From the NCBI GenBank assembly GCA_026398735.1, contig JAPLSH010000014.1, positions 1 to 64,000 of the forward strand: DNA of 64,000 nucleotides, written 5' to 3'. The notes under the pieces were generated by a model. It searched no databases. It was not told the DNA's origin and was given only the letters and a program-made list of their open reading frames with translations. Source of the stretch: Pseudomonadota bacterium. Lineage in GTDB: Bacteria > Pseudomonadota > Gammaproteobacteria > Steroidobacterales > Steroidobacteraceae. Shown here in pieces: positions 8,512-17,599 of the stretch. The position numbers and the translations under genes are program-made. Within the stretch, counting starts at the first letter, position 1. The number at the start of each line of letters is the position of its first letter.

Positions 8512-9464
8512 AGAACGATAGGGTCGTTCAGGCGACGCAGAAGCTCTTCCTTCTGAGACTCGAACTGCGGCGAGATGATGAAGGCCTGACCCAAGGTCTC
8601 CTCCGGCTCATCGACCGTAAAGCCCAGCGTGTGGGCCGCTTCGAACAGCGCACCGGCCGGGGTACGCACGTACACCGACTGGAAGTAGCCGCGGTGCTTG
8701 CGATCCGACGTATCGGTGAAGCCCAGGCCTTCGAGTTCGTTCTTGACCTGCTCTTGCACGTCCAGATCGGGAATGCCGAATGCACCGTGGTGCACCATGC
8801 CTTCGCCATACGACCAGTTGCCCGGCGCCAGGTCTGGCTTGAGCAGCAGGTCTACGGTCTTGGCAGCACCACCGCCGTTGACGGTGTAGCGAGTGAACTC
8901 GCCATCGGTGCCGACCTTCTCGTGGTTCCAGCCTTCGCTCATGAAGAAGTGCATGTCTTCCAGATCGCGCAGCGTGACGGTCCAGCTATGGAAGCCGCGA
9001 ATCGCGTACTGCTTGGGCACGTAGGGCGAATCGAAGGGCGCACGCGTGTCGCCGGCATCTTCGATCAACTCAAAATGCAGGGCGGGGCAGTCCGGATGCT
9101 CCATCTTGAGCACCTTCTGGCCGAAGCGCTCATAGCGCTCCAGGACGTTGACGGCCTTCTTGCCAAGGTTCTCGTTCCACCACTCCAGCGAACCGGTAGG
9201 CACTGAATAGCTGGTGAGGCTGATTTGACCCGAGCCTGACTTGGCCTTGCGACCGGTGCGGCGCCAGGGGAACGTGGTGGTCAGGTTGCCGGGCGAGCCC
9301 AGACGGTCAGAGAAGTACAGGTGATACACCGGCTCTTTTCCGTCGTACAGAAGCGTGCGCTTGACCAGGTTCAAACCCAGCGTTTTGACGAAGAAGTTGA
9401 CATCACCTTGCGCGGTGCCCGTGCACAGCGTGATGTGATGCAACCCTTGAATGCGGTCGGACAT
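8508..9464 (-). CDS. VOC-family ring-cleaving dioxygenase (MhqO-like)
   Basis: A 318-residue vicinal-oxygen-chelate protein with two glyoxalase-type modules. Likely metal ligands are His in GLHHITL, His in GMVHHGAFG and Glu in GALFEAAH, matching extradiol or hydroquinone-type dioxygenases of the MhqO/MhqA group. I start at ATG 9464. A longer frame opens with TTG at 9476, but GGGGGT directly precedes the ATG. It forms a two-gene operon with the hydrolase and is divergent from maleylacetate reductase. It gives the island a second oxygenolytic ring-opening activity beside the intradiol enzyme, or detoxifies quinol intermediates. Activity class is likely and substrate is inferred. Confidence 0.87.
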   Translation of the reverse strand: MSDRIQGLHHITLCTGTAQGDVNFFVKTLGLNLVKRTLLYDGKEPVYHLYFSDRLGSPGNLTTTFPWRRTGRKAKSGSGQISLTSYSVPTGSLEWWNENLGKKAVNVLERYERFGQKVLKMEHPDCPALHFELIEDAGDTRAPFDSPYVPKQYAIRGFHSWTVTLRDLEDMHFFMSEGWNHEKVGTDGEFTRYTVNGGGAAKTVDLLLKPDLAPGNWSYGEGMVHHGAFGIPDLDVQEQVKNELEGLGFTDTSDRKHRGYFQSVYVRTPAGALFEAAHTLGFTVDEPEETLGQAFIISPQFESQKEELLRRLNDPIVL

Positions 9465-9476
9465 CAGGACCCCCAA

Positions 9477-9490
9477 CGCGGCATGCCGCG
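9477..9490. promoter_or_regulatory. Perfect 14-bp palindrome in divergent promoter region
   Basis: CGCGGCATGCCGCG is a perfect palindrome twelve bases upstream of the dioxygenase start, within the gap between it and the maleylacetate reductase gene. It could be an operator for a dimeric regulator or a leader hairpin of the leftward transcript. No regulator gene is in the island, so the ligand is unknown. Confidence 0.35.
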
Positions 9491-9599
9491 GCTTGTTTCG
9501 ATTCGTTGAAAACTCTAGGACCGATGCGCAGTGCTGTCAAACTTCATGCACGCGGTTTGCAGGGTTTTACAGCTACCCATCAGTGCTGGACAAGCTCTG

Positions 9600-10733
9600 A
9601 TGCGCACCGTCAATATGACCCAAATAACAGCGGGGGATGGCAGCCTTGTCACACGGGTACGGCCTTTGAACGCGTTCACCTATTCCAGTGCCGCAGCGCG
9701 GGTCGTATTCGGCCCCGGCAGCCTAGAGCATTTAGAGCGCGAAATTGCATTGTTGGGCGCCCGTCGGGCTCTGGTGCTGTGCACGCCGGAGCAGACTGGT
9801 ATCGCCACTGCGGTGCTGCAGCGGCTTGGGGAGCGCGGCGCAGGCTTGTTCGCCAAGGCCGCCATGCACGTGCCCATCGAAGTGGCGCGCGAGGCGCGAG
9901 CCGAGGCGCTGCGTCTGGGCGCCGATTGCGCGGTGGCGGTGGGTGGCGGTTCTACCATCGGCTTGGGCAAGGCCATCGCGCTGGAGGCCCCGCCCGGCGC
10001 GCTGCCCGTGCTGGCCATCCCCACGACTTATGCAGGCTCCGAGATGACGCCCATCTATGGCATCACCGAAGGCGGCATCAAAAAGACCGGCAAAGACGAG
10101 CGCGTTTTGCCGCGCACCGTCATCTATGACGCACAGCTCACGCTCAGTTTGCCCGTCGGCTTGTCGATGACCAGCGGCCTCAATGCCATCGCGCATTCTG
10201 CTGAGGGCCTCTATGCCCGCGATAGCAACCCGATCATGGCGTTGCTGGCCGAAGAGGGCATCCGTGCGCTGGCGGCCGCTCTGCCGCTGGTTCAAGCGCG
10301 GCCCGACGACATCGAGGCGCGGTCCCAGGCCCAATACGGCGCCTGGCTGTGTGGCACGGTGCTGGGCAATGTCGGCATGGCGCTGCATCACAAGCTCTGT
10401 CACACGCTGGGCGGCAGCTTCAATCTGCCGCATGCCGAGACCCACGCTATCGTGCTGCCGCATGCGCTGGCCTACAACGCCGCGGCGGTACCGCAGGCCA
10501 TGGCCGCGTTGCGTCGCGCCTTGGGCTGCGACGATCCGGCGCAGGCGCTGTTTGAACTGGGCCAGCGGCTGGGCGTGCCAGCAGGCCTTGCGGCATTGGG
10601 TATGCCCGCCGAGGGCATCGATCGGGCTGTCGACATCGCCCTGCAAAATGCGTATTGGAATCCAAGGCCGCTAGAGAAGGCTGCCTTGCACAACCTGTTG
10701 AGTCGGGCCCATGCGGGTCTGGCTCCTGCCTGA
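9600..10733 (+). CDS. Maleylacetate reductase
   Basis: An iron-containing-alcohol-dehydrogenase-like enzyme of about 377 residues that reduces maleylacetate to 3-oxoadipate with NAD(P)H. Family signatures are the nucleotide loop VAVGGGSTIGLGKA, the PTTYAGSEMTPIYG block and HHKLCHTLGG followed by PHAETHAIVLPHALAYN. It is short like known maleylacetate reductases (about 350-360). Start choice is uncertain: ATG 9600 or ATG 9615, and an in-frame ATG at 9531 would add a poorly conserved tail. It is the first gene of a three-gene operon with the 3-oxoadipate CoA-transferase subunits, exactly the next step. That context makes the assignment strong. Confidence 0.9.
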   Translation: MRTVNMTQITAGDGSLVTRVRPLNAFTYSSAAARVVFGPGSLEHLEREIALLGARRALVLCTPEQTGIATAVLQRLGERGAGLFAKAAMHVPIEVAREARAEALRLGADCAVAVGGGSTIGLGKAIALEAPPGALPVLAIPTTYAGSEMTPIYGITEGGIKKTGKDERVLPRTVIYDAQLTLSLPVGLSMTSGLNAIAHSAEGLYARDSNPIMALLAEEGIRALAAALPLVQARPDDIEARSQAQYGAWLCGTVLGNVGMALHHKLCHTLGGSFNLPHAETHAIVLPHALAYNAAAVPQAMAALRRALGCDDPAQALFELGQRLGVPAGLAALGMPAEGIDRAVDIALQNAYWNPRPLEKAALHNLLSRAHAGLAPA

Positions 10734-10748
10734 CCTTCCGGGAGTGAC

Positions 10749-11609
10749 ATGACCGAGTTTGTGACGTTACGCGAGGCCGTTGCCGGTCTCATCCACGATG
10801 GCGACTGCGTGGCGATGGAAGGCTTCACGCACCTTATCCCCAGCGCCGCCGGCCACGAGGTCATCCGCCAAGGCCGCAAAGACCTGTATCTGGTGCGCAT
10901 GACGCCCGATCTGATCTACGACCAGTTGATCGGCTCCGGTTGTGTCAGCCGGCTGCGTTTTTCTTGGGGTGGAAATCCGGGTGTGGGTTCGTTGCACCGG
11001 TTGCGCGATGCCGTCGAGCGCGGTTGGCCGGGCCCGCTGGCGCTGGAAGAACACAGCCACGCCGACATGGCCAATGCCTATGTGGCCGGTGCCGCCAACC
11101 TGCCGTTCTCGGTGCTGCGCGGCTACCAAGGTTCCGACCTGCCGCGCCACAACACCAACATCCGCTTTATCCGCTGCCCGTTCACCGATGAAGAGCTGGC
11201 GGTCAGTCCCGCCATACGCCCCGACGTGACGGTGATCCACGCTCAAAAGGCCGACCGCCGCGGCAACGTGTTGCTGTGGGGCATCTTGGGCGTGCAGAAA
11301 GAAGCCGCTATGGCAGCCAAGCGCGTCATCGTCACGGTTGAAGAGATCGTCGACTCGCTCGATGCACCGCCCAACGCCTGCATCCTGCCGCGCGTGGTGG
11401 TCAATGCGGTGTGCCTGCAGCCCGGCGGTGCGTTCCCGTCTTATGCGCATGGCTACTATGCGCGCGACAACCGCTATTACATTGCTTGGGATGATATTGC
11501 TCGCGATCGCGAGACCTTCAAGGCTTTGATGCAAAAGCACGTACACAACACGGCAGACTTTAATGAGTTCCGTCGTGTGTTGGCCGAGAGCGCCGGAGCT
11601 GCAGCATGA
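10749..11609 (+). CDS. catI: 3-oxoadipate CoA-transferase subunit A (CatI/PcaI-like)
   Basis: Alpha subunit (286 residues) of a family-I CoA-transferase that moves CoA from succinyl-CoA to 3-oxoadipate. Length and sequence style match the long CatI type, also related to glutaconate CoA-transferase, rather than the short PcaI. Visible are the MEGFTHLIPSAAGHEV start, the FSWGGNPGVGSLHRLRDAVE block and an RPDVTVIHAQKADRRGN segment. GGGAGTG precedes the ATG and the gene follows maleylacetate reductase by 15 bases. Its stop overlaps the subunit B start (ATGA), as expected for a heteromeric enzyme. Membership is certain and substrate is supported by context. Confidence 0.9.
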   Translation: MTEFVTLREAVAGLIHDGDCVAMEGFTHLIPSAAGHEVIRQGRKDLYLVRMTPDLIYDQLIGSGCVSRLRFSWGGNPGVGSLHRLRDAVERGWPGPLALEEHSHADMANAYVAGAANLPFSVLRGYQGSDLPRHNTNIRFIRCPFTDEELAVSPAIRPDVTVIHAQKADRRGNVLLWGILGVQKEAAMAAKRVIVTVEEIVDSLDAPPNACILPRVVVNAVCLQPGGAFPSYAHGYYARDNRYYIAWDDIARDRETFKALMQKHVHNTADFNEFRRVLAESAGAAA

Positions 11610-12391
11610 GCTACACCACCAACGAGATCATGACGGTGGCCGCTGCACGACGATTGCCCGATGGGTCCGTGTGCTTTGTGGGCATTGGCTTGCCGTCGAC
11701 CGCGGCCAACTTGGCCAGGCTTACGCATGCGCCCGATGTCACGCTCATCTATGAGTCGGGTCCCATCGGTGCACGACCCGATGTGCTGCCGCTGTCGATT
11801 GGTGACGGCGAACTAGCAGAGACTGCAGACACTGTGGTGCCCACGCCCGAGATCTTCCGCTATTGGCTGCAGGGCGGCCGCGTCGATGTGGGCTTTCTCG
11901 GTACGGCGCAGATCGATCGCTTTGCCAATCTCAACACCACGGTCATCGGGCCTTACGACAAGCCCAAGGTGCGGTTGCCCGGCGCTGGTGGTGCACCCGA
12001 GATCGCCAGCAATGCGCGCGAAGTGCTGATCATCGTTAAGCAGACGGCACGCAGCTTTGTGGCCAAGCTCGACTTCGTGACCTCTGCAGGTCATCTGGAC
12101 GGTGGCGATGTACGCGCGCGCCTTAAGCTTCCCGGCAAGGGCCCGGTCGCGGTGATTACTGACCTGTGCATCATGGAGCCGGATCCGGTCACGCGTGAAC
12201 TGACTGTAGTGAGCTTGCACGAAGGGATCACCCGCGAGCAGGTCACCGCAGCCACCGGTTGGCCGGTGCGTTTTGCCGACAGTCTGGGCACTACGCCAGC
12301 ACCCACCGATCACGAGTTGCAGGTGCTGCGTGCGTTGCAGCAGCGCACCGCCCTGGCACATGGCACCGCGGGCGGCGGCGGCGGCGACTGA
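11606..12391 (+). CDS. catJ: 3-oxoadipate CoA-transferase subunit B (CatJ/PcaJ-like)
   Basis: Beta subunit (261 residues) of the same CoA-transferase. The catalytic glutamate that forms the enzyme-CoA thioester is expected in LIYESGPIGA near residue 52. GVGLP-type loops appear as CFVGIGLPSTAANLA, and LKLPGKGPVAVITDLCIMEPDP is typical. It ends in Gly-rich TAGGGGGD. It overlaps subunit A by four bases and converges on the thiolase gene, whose stop codon follows after one base. It supplies 3-oxoadipyl-CoA, the thiolase substrate. Confidence 0.9.
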   Translation: MSYTTNEIMTVAAARRLPDGSVCFVGIGLPSTAANLARLTHAPDVTLIYESGPIGARPDVLPLSIGDGELAETADTVVPTPEIFRYWLQGGRVDVGFLGTAQIDRFANLNTTVIGPYDKPKVRLPGAGGAPEIASNAREVLIIVKQTARSFVAKLDFVTSAGHLDGGDVRARLKLPGKGPVAVITDLCIMEPDPVTRELTVVSLHEGITREQVTAATGWPVRFADSLGTTPAPTDHELQVLRALQQRTALAHGTAGGGGGD

Positions 12392-12392
12392 C

Positions 12393-13595
12393 CTAGACGC
12401 GTTCGATCAACATCGCGATGCCCTGACCCACGCCGATGCACATGGTGCACAGGGCATAGCGGCCACCGTTCAGTTGCAACTGCCAAGCGGCAGTGGTCGC
12501 CAGACGCGCACCACTGGCACCCAGGGGGTGACCCAGTGCGATGGCACCCCCGTTGGGATTCACGCGGGCATCGTCATCGGCCAGGCCCAGTTGGCGCGTG
12601 ACTGCCAACGCCTGTGCGGCAAAGGCTTCGTTGAGCTCGATGACATCGATGTCAGCCATCGACAAGCCCGTCTGCTGGAGCAACTTGCGCACGGCAGGCA
12701 CAGGACCAATACCCATGATGCGCGGCGCCACGCCGGCAGTGGCAGTGGCCACTATGCGCGCCAAGGGCCGCAAGCCGTGGCGTTGGATAGCATCCTGGCT
12801 GGCCAGCAGCAGCGCACAACTGCCGTCGTTAATGCCCGAGGCATTGCCGGCCGTTACGGTGCCATCGGCACGCACTACGCCTTTGAGCTTGGTCAAACTT
12901 TCCAACGTGGTATCTGCGCGCGGGTGTTCGTCGATCTCGACGCGCGTATCGCCCTTGCGACCTTTAATGATCACCGGTGTGATCTCGATGGCAAAGCGTC
13001 CGGCAGCCTGCGCAGCGGCGCAACGCTGTTGGCTGCGCAGCGCAAAGGCATCCTGATCAGCACGAGAAATAGAGAACTCTGCTGCGACGTTCTCTGCAGT
13101 CTCGATCATGGCATCGACACCAAAGCGGGCCTGCATCAACGGATTGATGAAGCGCCAGCCCATGGTGGTGTCTTCGATCTTGGCAGCGCGTGAATAGGCG
13201 CTGTCAGCTTTACCCATGACATAGGGCGCGCGGGACATACCCTCGACGCCGCCGGCAATCACCAGTTGGGCTTCGCCGGTTTTAATGGCACGAGCAGCTT
13301 GGGTGACGGCTTCGATACCCGATGCGCACAGACGGTTGACGGTGATGCCGGTGACACTCTCTGGCAGGCCTGACAGCAGCACTGCCATGCGTGCAACGTT
13401 GCGATTGTCTTCGCCGGCCTGATTAGCACAGCCCATAAACACATCATCGACCGCAGACCAATCCACCTGCGTGTTGCGAGCCTGCAAGGCGGTCAGGGGG
13501 ATAGCCGCCAAGTCGTCCACCCGAACACTGGCAAGGCCACCGCCATAGCGGCCGATGGGTGTACGGATCGCATCGCAGATAAACGCATCACGCAT
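12393..13595 (-). CDS. pcaF: 3-oxoadipyl-CoA thiolase
   Basis: A 400-residue thiolase cleaving 3-oxoadipyl-CoA to succinyl-CoA and acetyl-CoA, the end of the 3-oxoadipate pathway. It follows the PcaF pattern closely: [15 protein letters not shown] at the start, [16 protein letters not shown], nucleophile Cys90 in NRLCASG, His in [14 protein letters not shown] and the second Cys in TMCIGVGQG. The length equals the family norm. I start at ATG 13595, preceded by AAGGAG. A TTG at 13601 is also possible. The start overlaps the stop of the CaiB-type gene, so this is the last gene of the leftward operon. Confidence 0.94.
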   Translation of the reverse strand: MRDAFICDAIRTPIGRYGGGLASVRVDDLAAIPLTALQARNTQVDWSAVDDVFMGCANQAGEDNRNVARMAVLLSGLPESVTGITVNRLCASGIEAVTQAARAIKTGEAQLVIAGGVEGMSRAPYVMGKADSAYSRAAKIEDTTMGWRFINPLMQARFGVDAMIETAENVAAEFSISRADQDAFALRSQQRCAAAQAAGRFAIEITPVIIKGRKGDTRVEIDEHPRADTTLESLTKLKGVVRADGTVTAGNASGINDGSCALLLASQDAIQRHGLRPLARIVATATAGVAPRIMGIGPVPAVRKLLQQTGLSMADIDVIELNEAFAAQALAVTRQLGLADDDARVNPNGGAIALGHPLGASGARLATTAAWQLQLNGGRYALCTMCIGVGQGIAMLIERV

Positions 13596-14724
13596 TGCCA
13601 AGCTCCTTGCGGATCTCTTCGTTGTGTTCGCCCAGTGTGGGCGGCGCAGTCACTTCCATGGCGCGCTCGCCGTCGAAAGACACTGGGGAACGGATGGTAC
13701 GGAACGAACCCATCACCGGGTGCTGCGCTTCGGTGAGCAGTTGCAGGTGCTGCACCTGCGGATCGGCCAGCACTTCGGCGGCGTCGTACATAGGTGAATG
13801 CGGCACGTCTTGGGCCTTGAGCAGCTCGCACCACTGCGCGCGCGGGCGACGCTTGAAGTGTTCGCCCAGCACTTTGATGAGGATCTCTTGATTAGCGATG
13901 CGCTGATCGCGGCTGCTGAACTGCGGATCCTGCAGCAACTGCGGGTTTTCGATCGCGTTGGCCAAGCCTTGCCAGAATTTTTCGGGCGATGACATATGCA
14001 GGGCGATCCACTTGCCGTCGCCGCATTCCAGAACATACGACTGCGATACACGCGGCCGGCTGTAAGGGCCCATCAGTTCGTCGGCCTGCAGATAGTGCGT
14101 GAACGAGTCGAGATTGAAGTGGCTCATGGCCTCGAGCATCGACACTTCGACCTTGCGACCCACACCGGTGCGACCGCGCTCGACCAGTGCACCCATGATG
14201 CCGTAGGCGGCATAAAAGCCAGTCAGCGAATCGGCTATGGCCGGGCCGACCACGCGCGGGTTGTCGGGATTGACCAGCAGATGCAAGAAGCCTGCAGCGG
14301 CCTGTGCAACGGTGTCGTAGGCGGGGCTGTCGGCTTGCGGGCCGGTGGAGCCAAAGCCACTGATGGCGCAGTACACCAAGCGCGGATTGATCTCACGCAA
14401 GCGCGCTTCGCCAGCCCCCAACTTCTCTGCTACACCGGGCCGAAAGTTCTGGATGTATACATCGGCGCCGGCGATGAGCTTATCGAACACCTTGCGGTCT
14501 TCGGGGTTCTTGGCATCGATCGTGAGGCTGCGCTTGTTGCGGTTGTAGGTCTGAAAGTGCGGGCTGTACAAGCCGCCCTTGAAGGCACGAAACGGATCGC
14601 CGCCATTGGGTGCTTCGACCTTGATGACATCTGCACCCAGATCCGCCAGCAGCATGCCTGCGGCAGGGCCGGTGATGAACGTGCCTTGCTCGATGACGCG
14701 AACGCCTTGCAACACCTTGATCAT
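13588..14724 (-). CDS. CaiB/BaiF family III CoA-transferase
   Basis: A 378-residue family-III CoA-transferase, which moves CoA between acids through an aspartyl intermediate. Characteristic are [33 protein letters not shown] at the N-terminus (quoted in part: [20 protein letters not shown]), the [17 protein letters not shown] block with the usual catalytic Asp region upstream, and [13 protein letters not shown]. It overlaps the lyase-like gene by ATGA and the thiolase by 8 bp. It should activate an organic acid of the island as a CoA ester, perhaps for the adjacent citryl-CoA-lyase-like enzyme. Acid identity is unknown. Confidence 0.92.
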   Translation of the reverse strand: MIKVLQGVRVIEQGTFITGPAAGMLLADLGADVIKVEAPNGGDPFRAFKGGLYSPHFQTYNRNKRSLTIDAKNPEDRKVFDKLIAGADVYIQNFRPGVAEKLGAGEARLREINPRLVYCAISGFGSTGPQADSPAYDTVAQAAAGFLHLLVNPDNPRVVGPAIADSLTGFYAAYGIMGALVERGRTGVGRKVEVSMLEAMSHFNLDSFTHYLQADELMGPYSRPRVSQSYVLECGDGKWIALHMSSPEKFWQGLANAIENPQLLQDPQFSSRDQRIANQEILIKVLGEHFKRRPRAQWCELLKAQDVPHSPMYDAAEVLADPQVQHLQLLTEAQHPVMGSFRTIRSPVSFDGERAMEVTAPPTLGEHNEEIRKELGNA

Positions 14725-15509
14725 TTGGCAGCCTCTCCGGTGTACTGCAACTCGCGCGTGGCTTGGTAGGTGAGTGCAAAGCCAATCGGCTGCTGCAGCT
14801 CTTCATACAAGTGCGCGATGAGCCCGGCTGTGCGCGCCAGGATGGGCACACCCTTGAGTGCTTCCAGCGGAAAGCCTGCGCCCAGTAGCACCGAGGGAAT
14901 GGCACCTGACACATTCAGGCGCAGGTCCTTGCCGATGAGGCTGGCGGTCAGCGATTCGACTTCGCGTGCGATAGCAATAAAACGCAGATCGGTGCCGGCT
15001 GCAGTGGCTACTGCGAACAGCGCATCGACGCGCGGATCGCGCTGCTTGTGCTGCGGGTGGCCATAGCCTGGGATGGGCTTGCGCGCGGCCTTCCATGCTT
15101 TCATCACGGTGGTGGCCGCTTCGGTGAGCGGAGTGCCTGCTTGCACCAGCGCATCGATCTCGGTGAACAGCCGCCCCGCGGTCTCTGATGCTCCCAGAAT
15201 AACTGAGCCGCAGCCCAGGATGCCTGCCGCCACTGCGCCCTGCATGGCATCGGGTGCTGCAGCGAAGGTCATGCGTGAGGCTTGCACGCTGGGTACCAAG
15301 CCGTGTTCGGCTATGGCTACCAGCGTGGCATCGAGCACTGCCAGTTCTGCTGTTGTGCCCAAACGGCCCGTGAGCAACAGAAAGAAGTGACCGGTGAAGC
15401 CGATCTTGCCGATGAGGTCCCGGGCCAAGTCATGGCCGCGCACCACGATGGTGTCTTCGTTCGAGGTGCAGATCGCCGTAGTCGGGATCGTGCTCTTACC
15501 AATCTTCAT
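14721..15509 (-). CDS. Citryl-CoA lyase-like protein (short citrate synthase homologue)
   Basis: A 262-residue citrate-synthase-fold protein lacking the N-terminal half of citrate synthase (normally about 430). It matches the short citryl-CoA lyase type, which cleaves citryl-CoA to acetyl-CoA and oxaloacetate. Visible blocks are FTGHFFLLLTGRLG, AAGILGCGSVILGASETAG and KPIPGYGHPQHKQRDPR (CoA and active-site His region), then LNVSGAIPSVLLGAGFPLEAL. It overlaps the CaiB-type gene by ATGA, so the pair likely makes and then cleaves a 3-hydroxyacyl-CoA. In this island the substrate is probably not citrate itself, which is inference. Ribosome-binding site is weak. Confidence 0.85.
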   Translation of the reverse strand: MKIGKSTIPTTAICTSNEDTIVVRGHDLARDLIGKIGFTGHFFLLLTGRLGTTAELAVLDATLVAIAEHGLVPSVQASRMTFAAAPDAMQGAVAAGILGCGSVILGASETAGRLFTEIDALVQAGTPLTEAATTVMKAWKAARKPIPGYGHPQHKQRDPRVDALFAVATAAGTDLRFIAIAREVESLTASLIGKDLRLNVSGAIPSVLLGAGFPLEALKGVPILARTAGLIAHLYEELQQPIGFALTYQATRELQYTGEAAK

Positions 15510-15530
15510 GCGTTATCCAAAGGTTGTCGC

Positions 15531-16409
15531 TCAGGCGGAGACGGGGGCCAGACGGAAGTTGTAACTGGTCGTGTAGTACTGCTTGGTCATGACGGTGCCA
15601 TCGGGCGCAGTGCCCGGGGCGTGGGGTGCGAAGGCTACGACCAAGCTGTCGCGCTTGCCGAACACCGCATCCTGATCCAGGTAGGGGCTGTTGGCCACGA
15701 ACAGGTGTGTGGTCACTGGCACATGGCCCTCTGCCGACACCATCATGTGAATGTGTCCGGGCCGGTTGATGGAGCGGTGCGTGGCGCGCATCAAGTCGCC
15801 CACTGGGCCATCGCTGGGAATGGGGTAGAAAGTCGGCCGGATCGACCAGAAGCGGAACTGTCCCTGTGCGTCGGTGCGGATCTTGCCGCGAGCCTGCATG
15901 CTGGGCGTGGCAGACAGTTGCACGTCATAGTTGCCCTCGCCATCGCCGCTCCACAGGTCCAACAGCGCACCAGGCAACGGCGTGCCGGCCACATCCGTGA
16001 CCGTGCCGGTGTAGTAAGCCGGTTCGCCAACCACGCCTTCTGCAATGTTGCCGCCCAAGCCCACTTCAGGCGCGCCTTCCCAGTAAAAAGGGCCTTCGAC
16101 AGTAGCCTCGGTGGCTCCCACGATGCTTTTGCTCTCGCGCGCCTGTGTGAGCGAGACCACCATCATCGACAGACCCAGTACGTCCGACAGCAGAATGAAC
16201 TCTGGGCGGCGCTCGGTGCTGATCTGCCCGGTCTTGGTCAGAAATTGCAGACCTGCCAGCCACTCTTCGGGCTTGAGGTCGACCTCACGCGTGAAGGCGT
16301 GCAGATGCTTGACGAGGCTGGACATGATCTCACCCAAGCGACCGGCCTGCGGCGTGGCGAAGGCTTTCATCACTTCCTGCGTCAGCAGGTCTTGGTTGTA
16401 ATCGGACAT
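15531..16409 (-). CDS. Intradiol ring-cleavage dioxygenase, hydroxyquinol 1,2-dioxygenase type
   Basis: A 292-residue non-haem Fe(III) dioxygenase. It has the N-terminal helical dimerisation domain (about 1-100) and a catalytic beta-sandwich. Fe ligands appear as Tyr in GEGNYDVQ, Tyr in RPTFYPIPSDGPVG, and His pair in RPGHIHMMV. The WSGDGEGNY and GPVGDLMRAT patterns agree with hydroxyquinol or chlorocatechol enzymes. I start at ATG 16409, with GGAG ten bases upstream. A longer open frame to 16478 would overlap the next gene. Product would be maleylacetate if the substrate is hydroxyquinol, which feeds directly into the reductase, CoA-transferase and thiolase nearby. Confidence 0.92.
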   Translation of the reverse strand: MSDYNQDLLTQEVMKAFATPQAGRLGEIMSSLVKHLHAFTREVDLKPEEWLAGLQFLTKTGQISTERRPEFILLSDVLGLSMMVVSLTQARESKSIVGATEATVEGPFYWEGAPEVGLGGNIAEGVVGEPAYYTGTVTDVAGTPLPGALLDLWSGDGEGNYDVQLSATPSMQARGKIRTDAQGQFRFWSIRPTFYPIPSDGPVGDLMRATHRSINRPGHIHMMVSAEGHVPVTTHLFVANSPYLDQDAVFGKRDSLVVAFAPHAPGTAPDGTVMTKQYYTTSYNFRLAPVSA

Positions 16410-16432
16410 GAGGGTGTCTCCGTTGAATAGGG

Positions 16433-17599
16433 TTAATGCCGACGACGGGTGACGACGAAGCTTTCGTCGTTGAACCACAGGCCGCCATGCTTTTGCAGCA
16501 CAGCAGAGGTCACGTCGAGGTATTGCGAGTTCTGCATCACCTGCTCTACGCGCTCGTCTTCAATCTGCGCCACATAGATGGCCGCATTCCAAGCTGCAAA
16601 CAGCGTAGAGGTGCCCACGCGATCGCCGATCTCTGACGGCAGCGTATGCATGTGATAGCGAAACATCGCGCGATCGTCGGGCACAGTGGGCAGCAGGAAG
16701 TCGCGAGCGTCTTTGCCCAATTCGGCACGCAGTGCAGCCAGCAGCTGGTGACGGTCGATCTGGAAGGGGCTCTCGCCGGGCCACAATTGCTCGACGATTT
16801 CCAGCGCCGGATCGCGACCACAGCTTTGCACTGCGACCAGTTTGCCGCCCGGTGCCAGGGCGCGTGCCAACGGCGCCAGCACTTTCTGCGCCTTGAACTG
16901 CGCCGACATACGCGCGCGCCACGGCTGGGAGGCGAGGATCAAATCGTATTGACCCATCGCATGGCCCGGTCGTGGGATCACGCTGTCGAGCATGAACTTG
17001 TGATCTTCGCGATAGATCACCAGCACTGTGGGGCGTACGGGCATAGGGTTGCCGGTGCGCGGTGAAGGACGCGTTTGCCAGCCGTGGGCCAGCGTGGCGC
17101 CGAGTGCTTCAATCTGTTCTGCATAATCATGCGACGACGTACCGGCCAGTCGCAGCTCTTGCCAGTTGAAGGCAGCCGCCGCCTGCACATCACGCGTCAT
17201 CAGTTGTGGCGCTTCGGCGTAGTTGAGATTGGTGATGACCAGTACAGTGGCCGGGTGCTCCACAAAGCGATCGGGCATTTTCTCAAGGCCCAGTCGCACG
17301 TCTTCAAGACTGATCTCTTTGGCCACTGCCAGCAGCGGCACAGCCGGATGCAAGGCATGCACCTGCCGCATCAAGCGCGACAGGATGGTGGCATCGCCCA
17401 TGCCGGCATCAAACAGCTTCATGGCCGGCGGCGAGGGATGCAGCGAGGCCAGTTCCTTGGAGACGCGCCGTGCTACAGCAGACTTTTCGCTGCAGGTGCT
17501 GACGAAGGCCAGGTACTTTTGACGGTTGTCGTAAAAGCGAAATGGCGGGCTGTCGGCTTCACTGCTGACGGTGCTATTCACGAGTATGGGTTTGCTCAT
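16433..17599 (-). CDS. Class I methyltransferase-fold protein of unknown substrate
   Basis: A 388-residue protein with a Rossmann SAM-binding pattern: motif I is MKLFDAGMGDATILSRLM near residue 60 and the post-motif region is ALAPGGKLVAVQSCGRDP near 235. The middle insertion and C-terminal half (GLWFNDESFVV at the end) do not match a methyltransferase subfamily I can name. GGGGA precedes the start, and its ATG overlaps the stop of the MetE-like gene (ATGA), while the dioxygenase begins 23 bases after it. That coupling suggests the two act together, for instance in moving a methyl group off or onto an aromatic intermediate. Fold is fairly sure, function is open. Confidence 0.75.
   Translation of the reverse strand: MSKPILVNSTVSSEADSPPFRFYDNRQKYLAFVSTCSEKSAVARRVSKELASLHPSPPAMKLFDAGMGDATILSRLMRQVHALHPAVPLLAVAKEISLEDVRLGLEKMPDRFVEHPATVLVITNLNYAEAPQLMTRDVQAAAAFNWQELRLAGTSSHDYAEQIEALGATLAHGWQTRPSPRTGNPMPVRPTVLVIYREDHKFMLDSVIPRPGHAMGQYDLILASQPWRARMSAQFKAQKVLAPLARALAPGGKLVAVQSCGRDPALEIVEQLWPGESPFQIDRHQLLAALRAELGKDARDFLLPTVPDDRAMFRYHMHTLPSEIGDRVGTSTLFAAWNAAIYVAQIEDERVEQVMQNSQYLDVTSAVLQKHGGLWFNDESFVVTRRRH

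Noticed and set aside
12273-13193. 306-codon + strand frame opposite the thiolase
   Set aside because: Thiolase on the minus strand is unmistakable. The shadow has no domain or start signal.
16433-17599. MesX (DUF1852) partner of a MesD-type methionine synthase
   Set aside because: The protein has a Rossmann SAM motif and does not match the DUF1852 pattern as I recall it.
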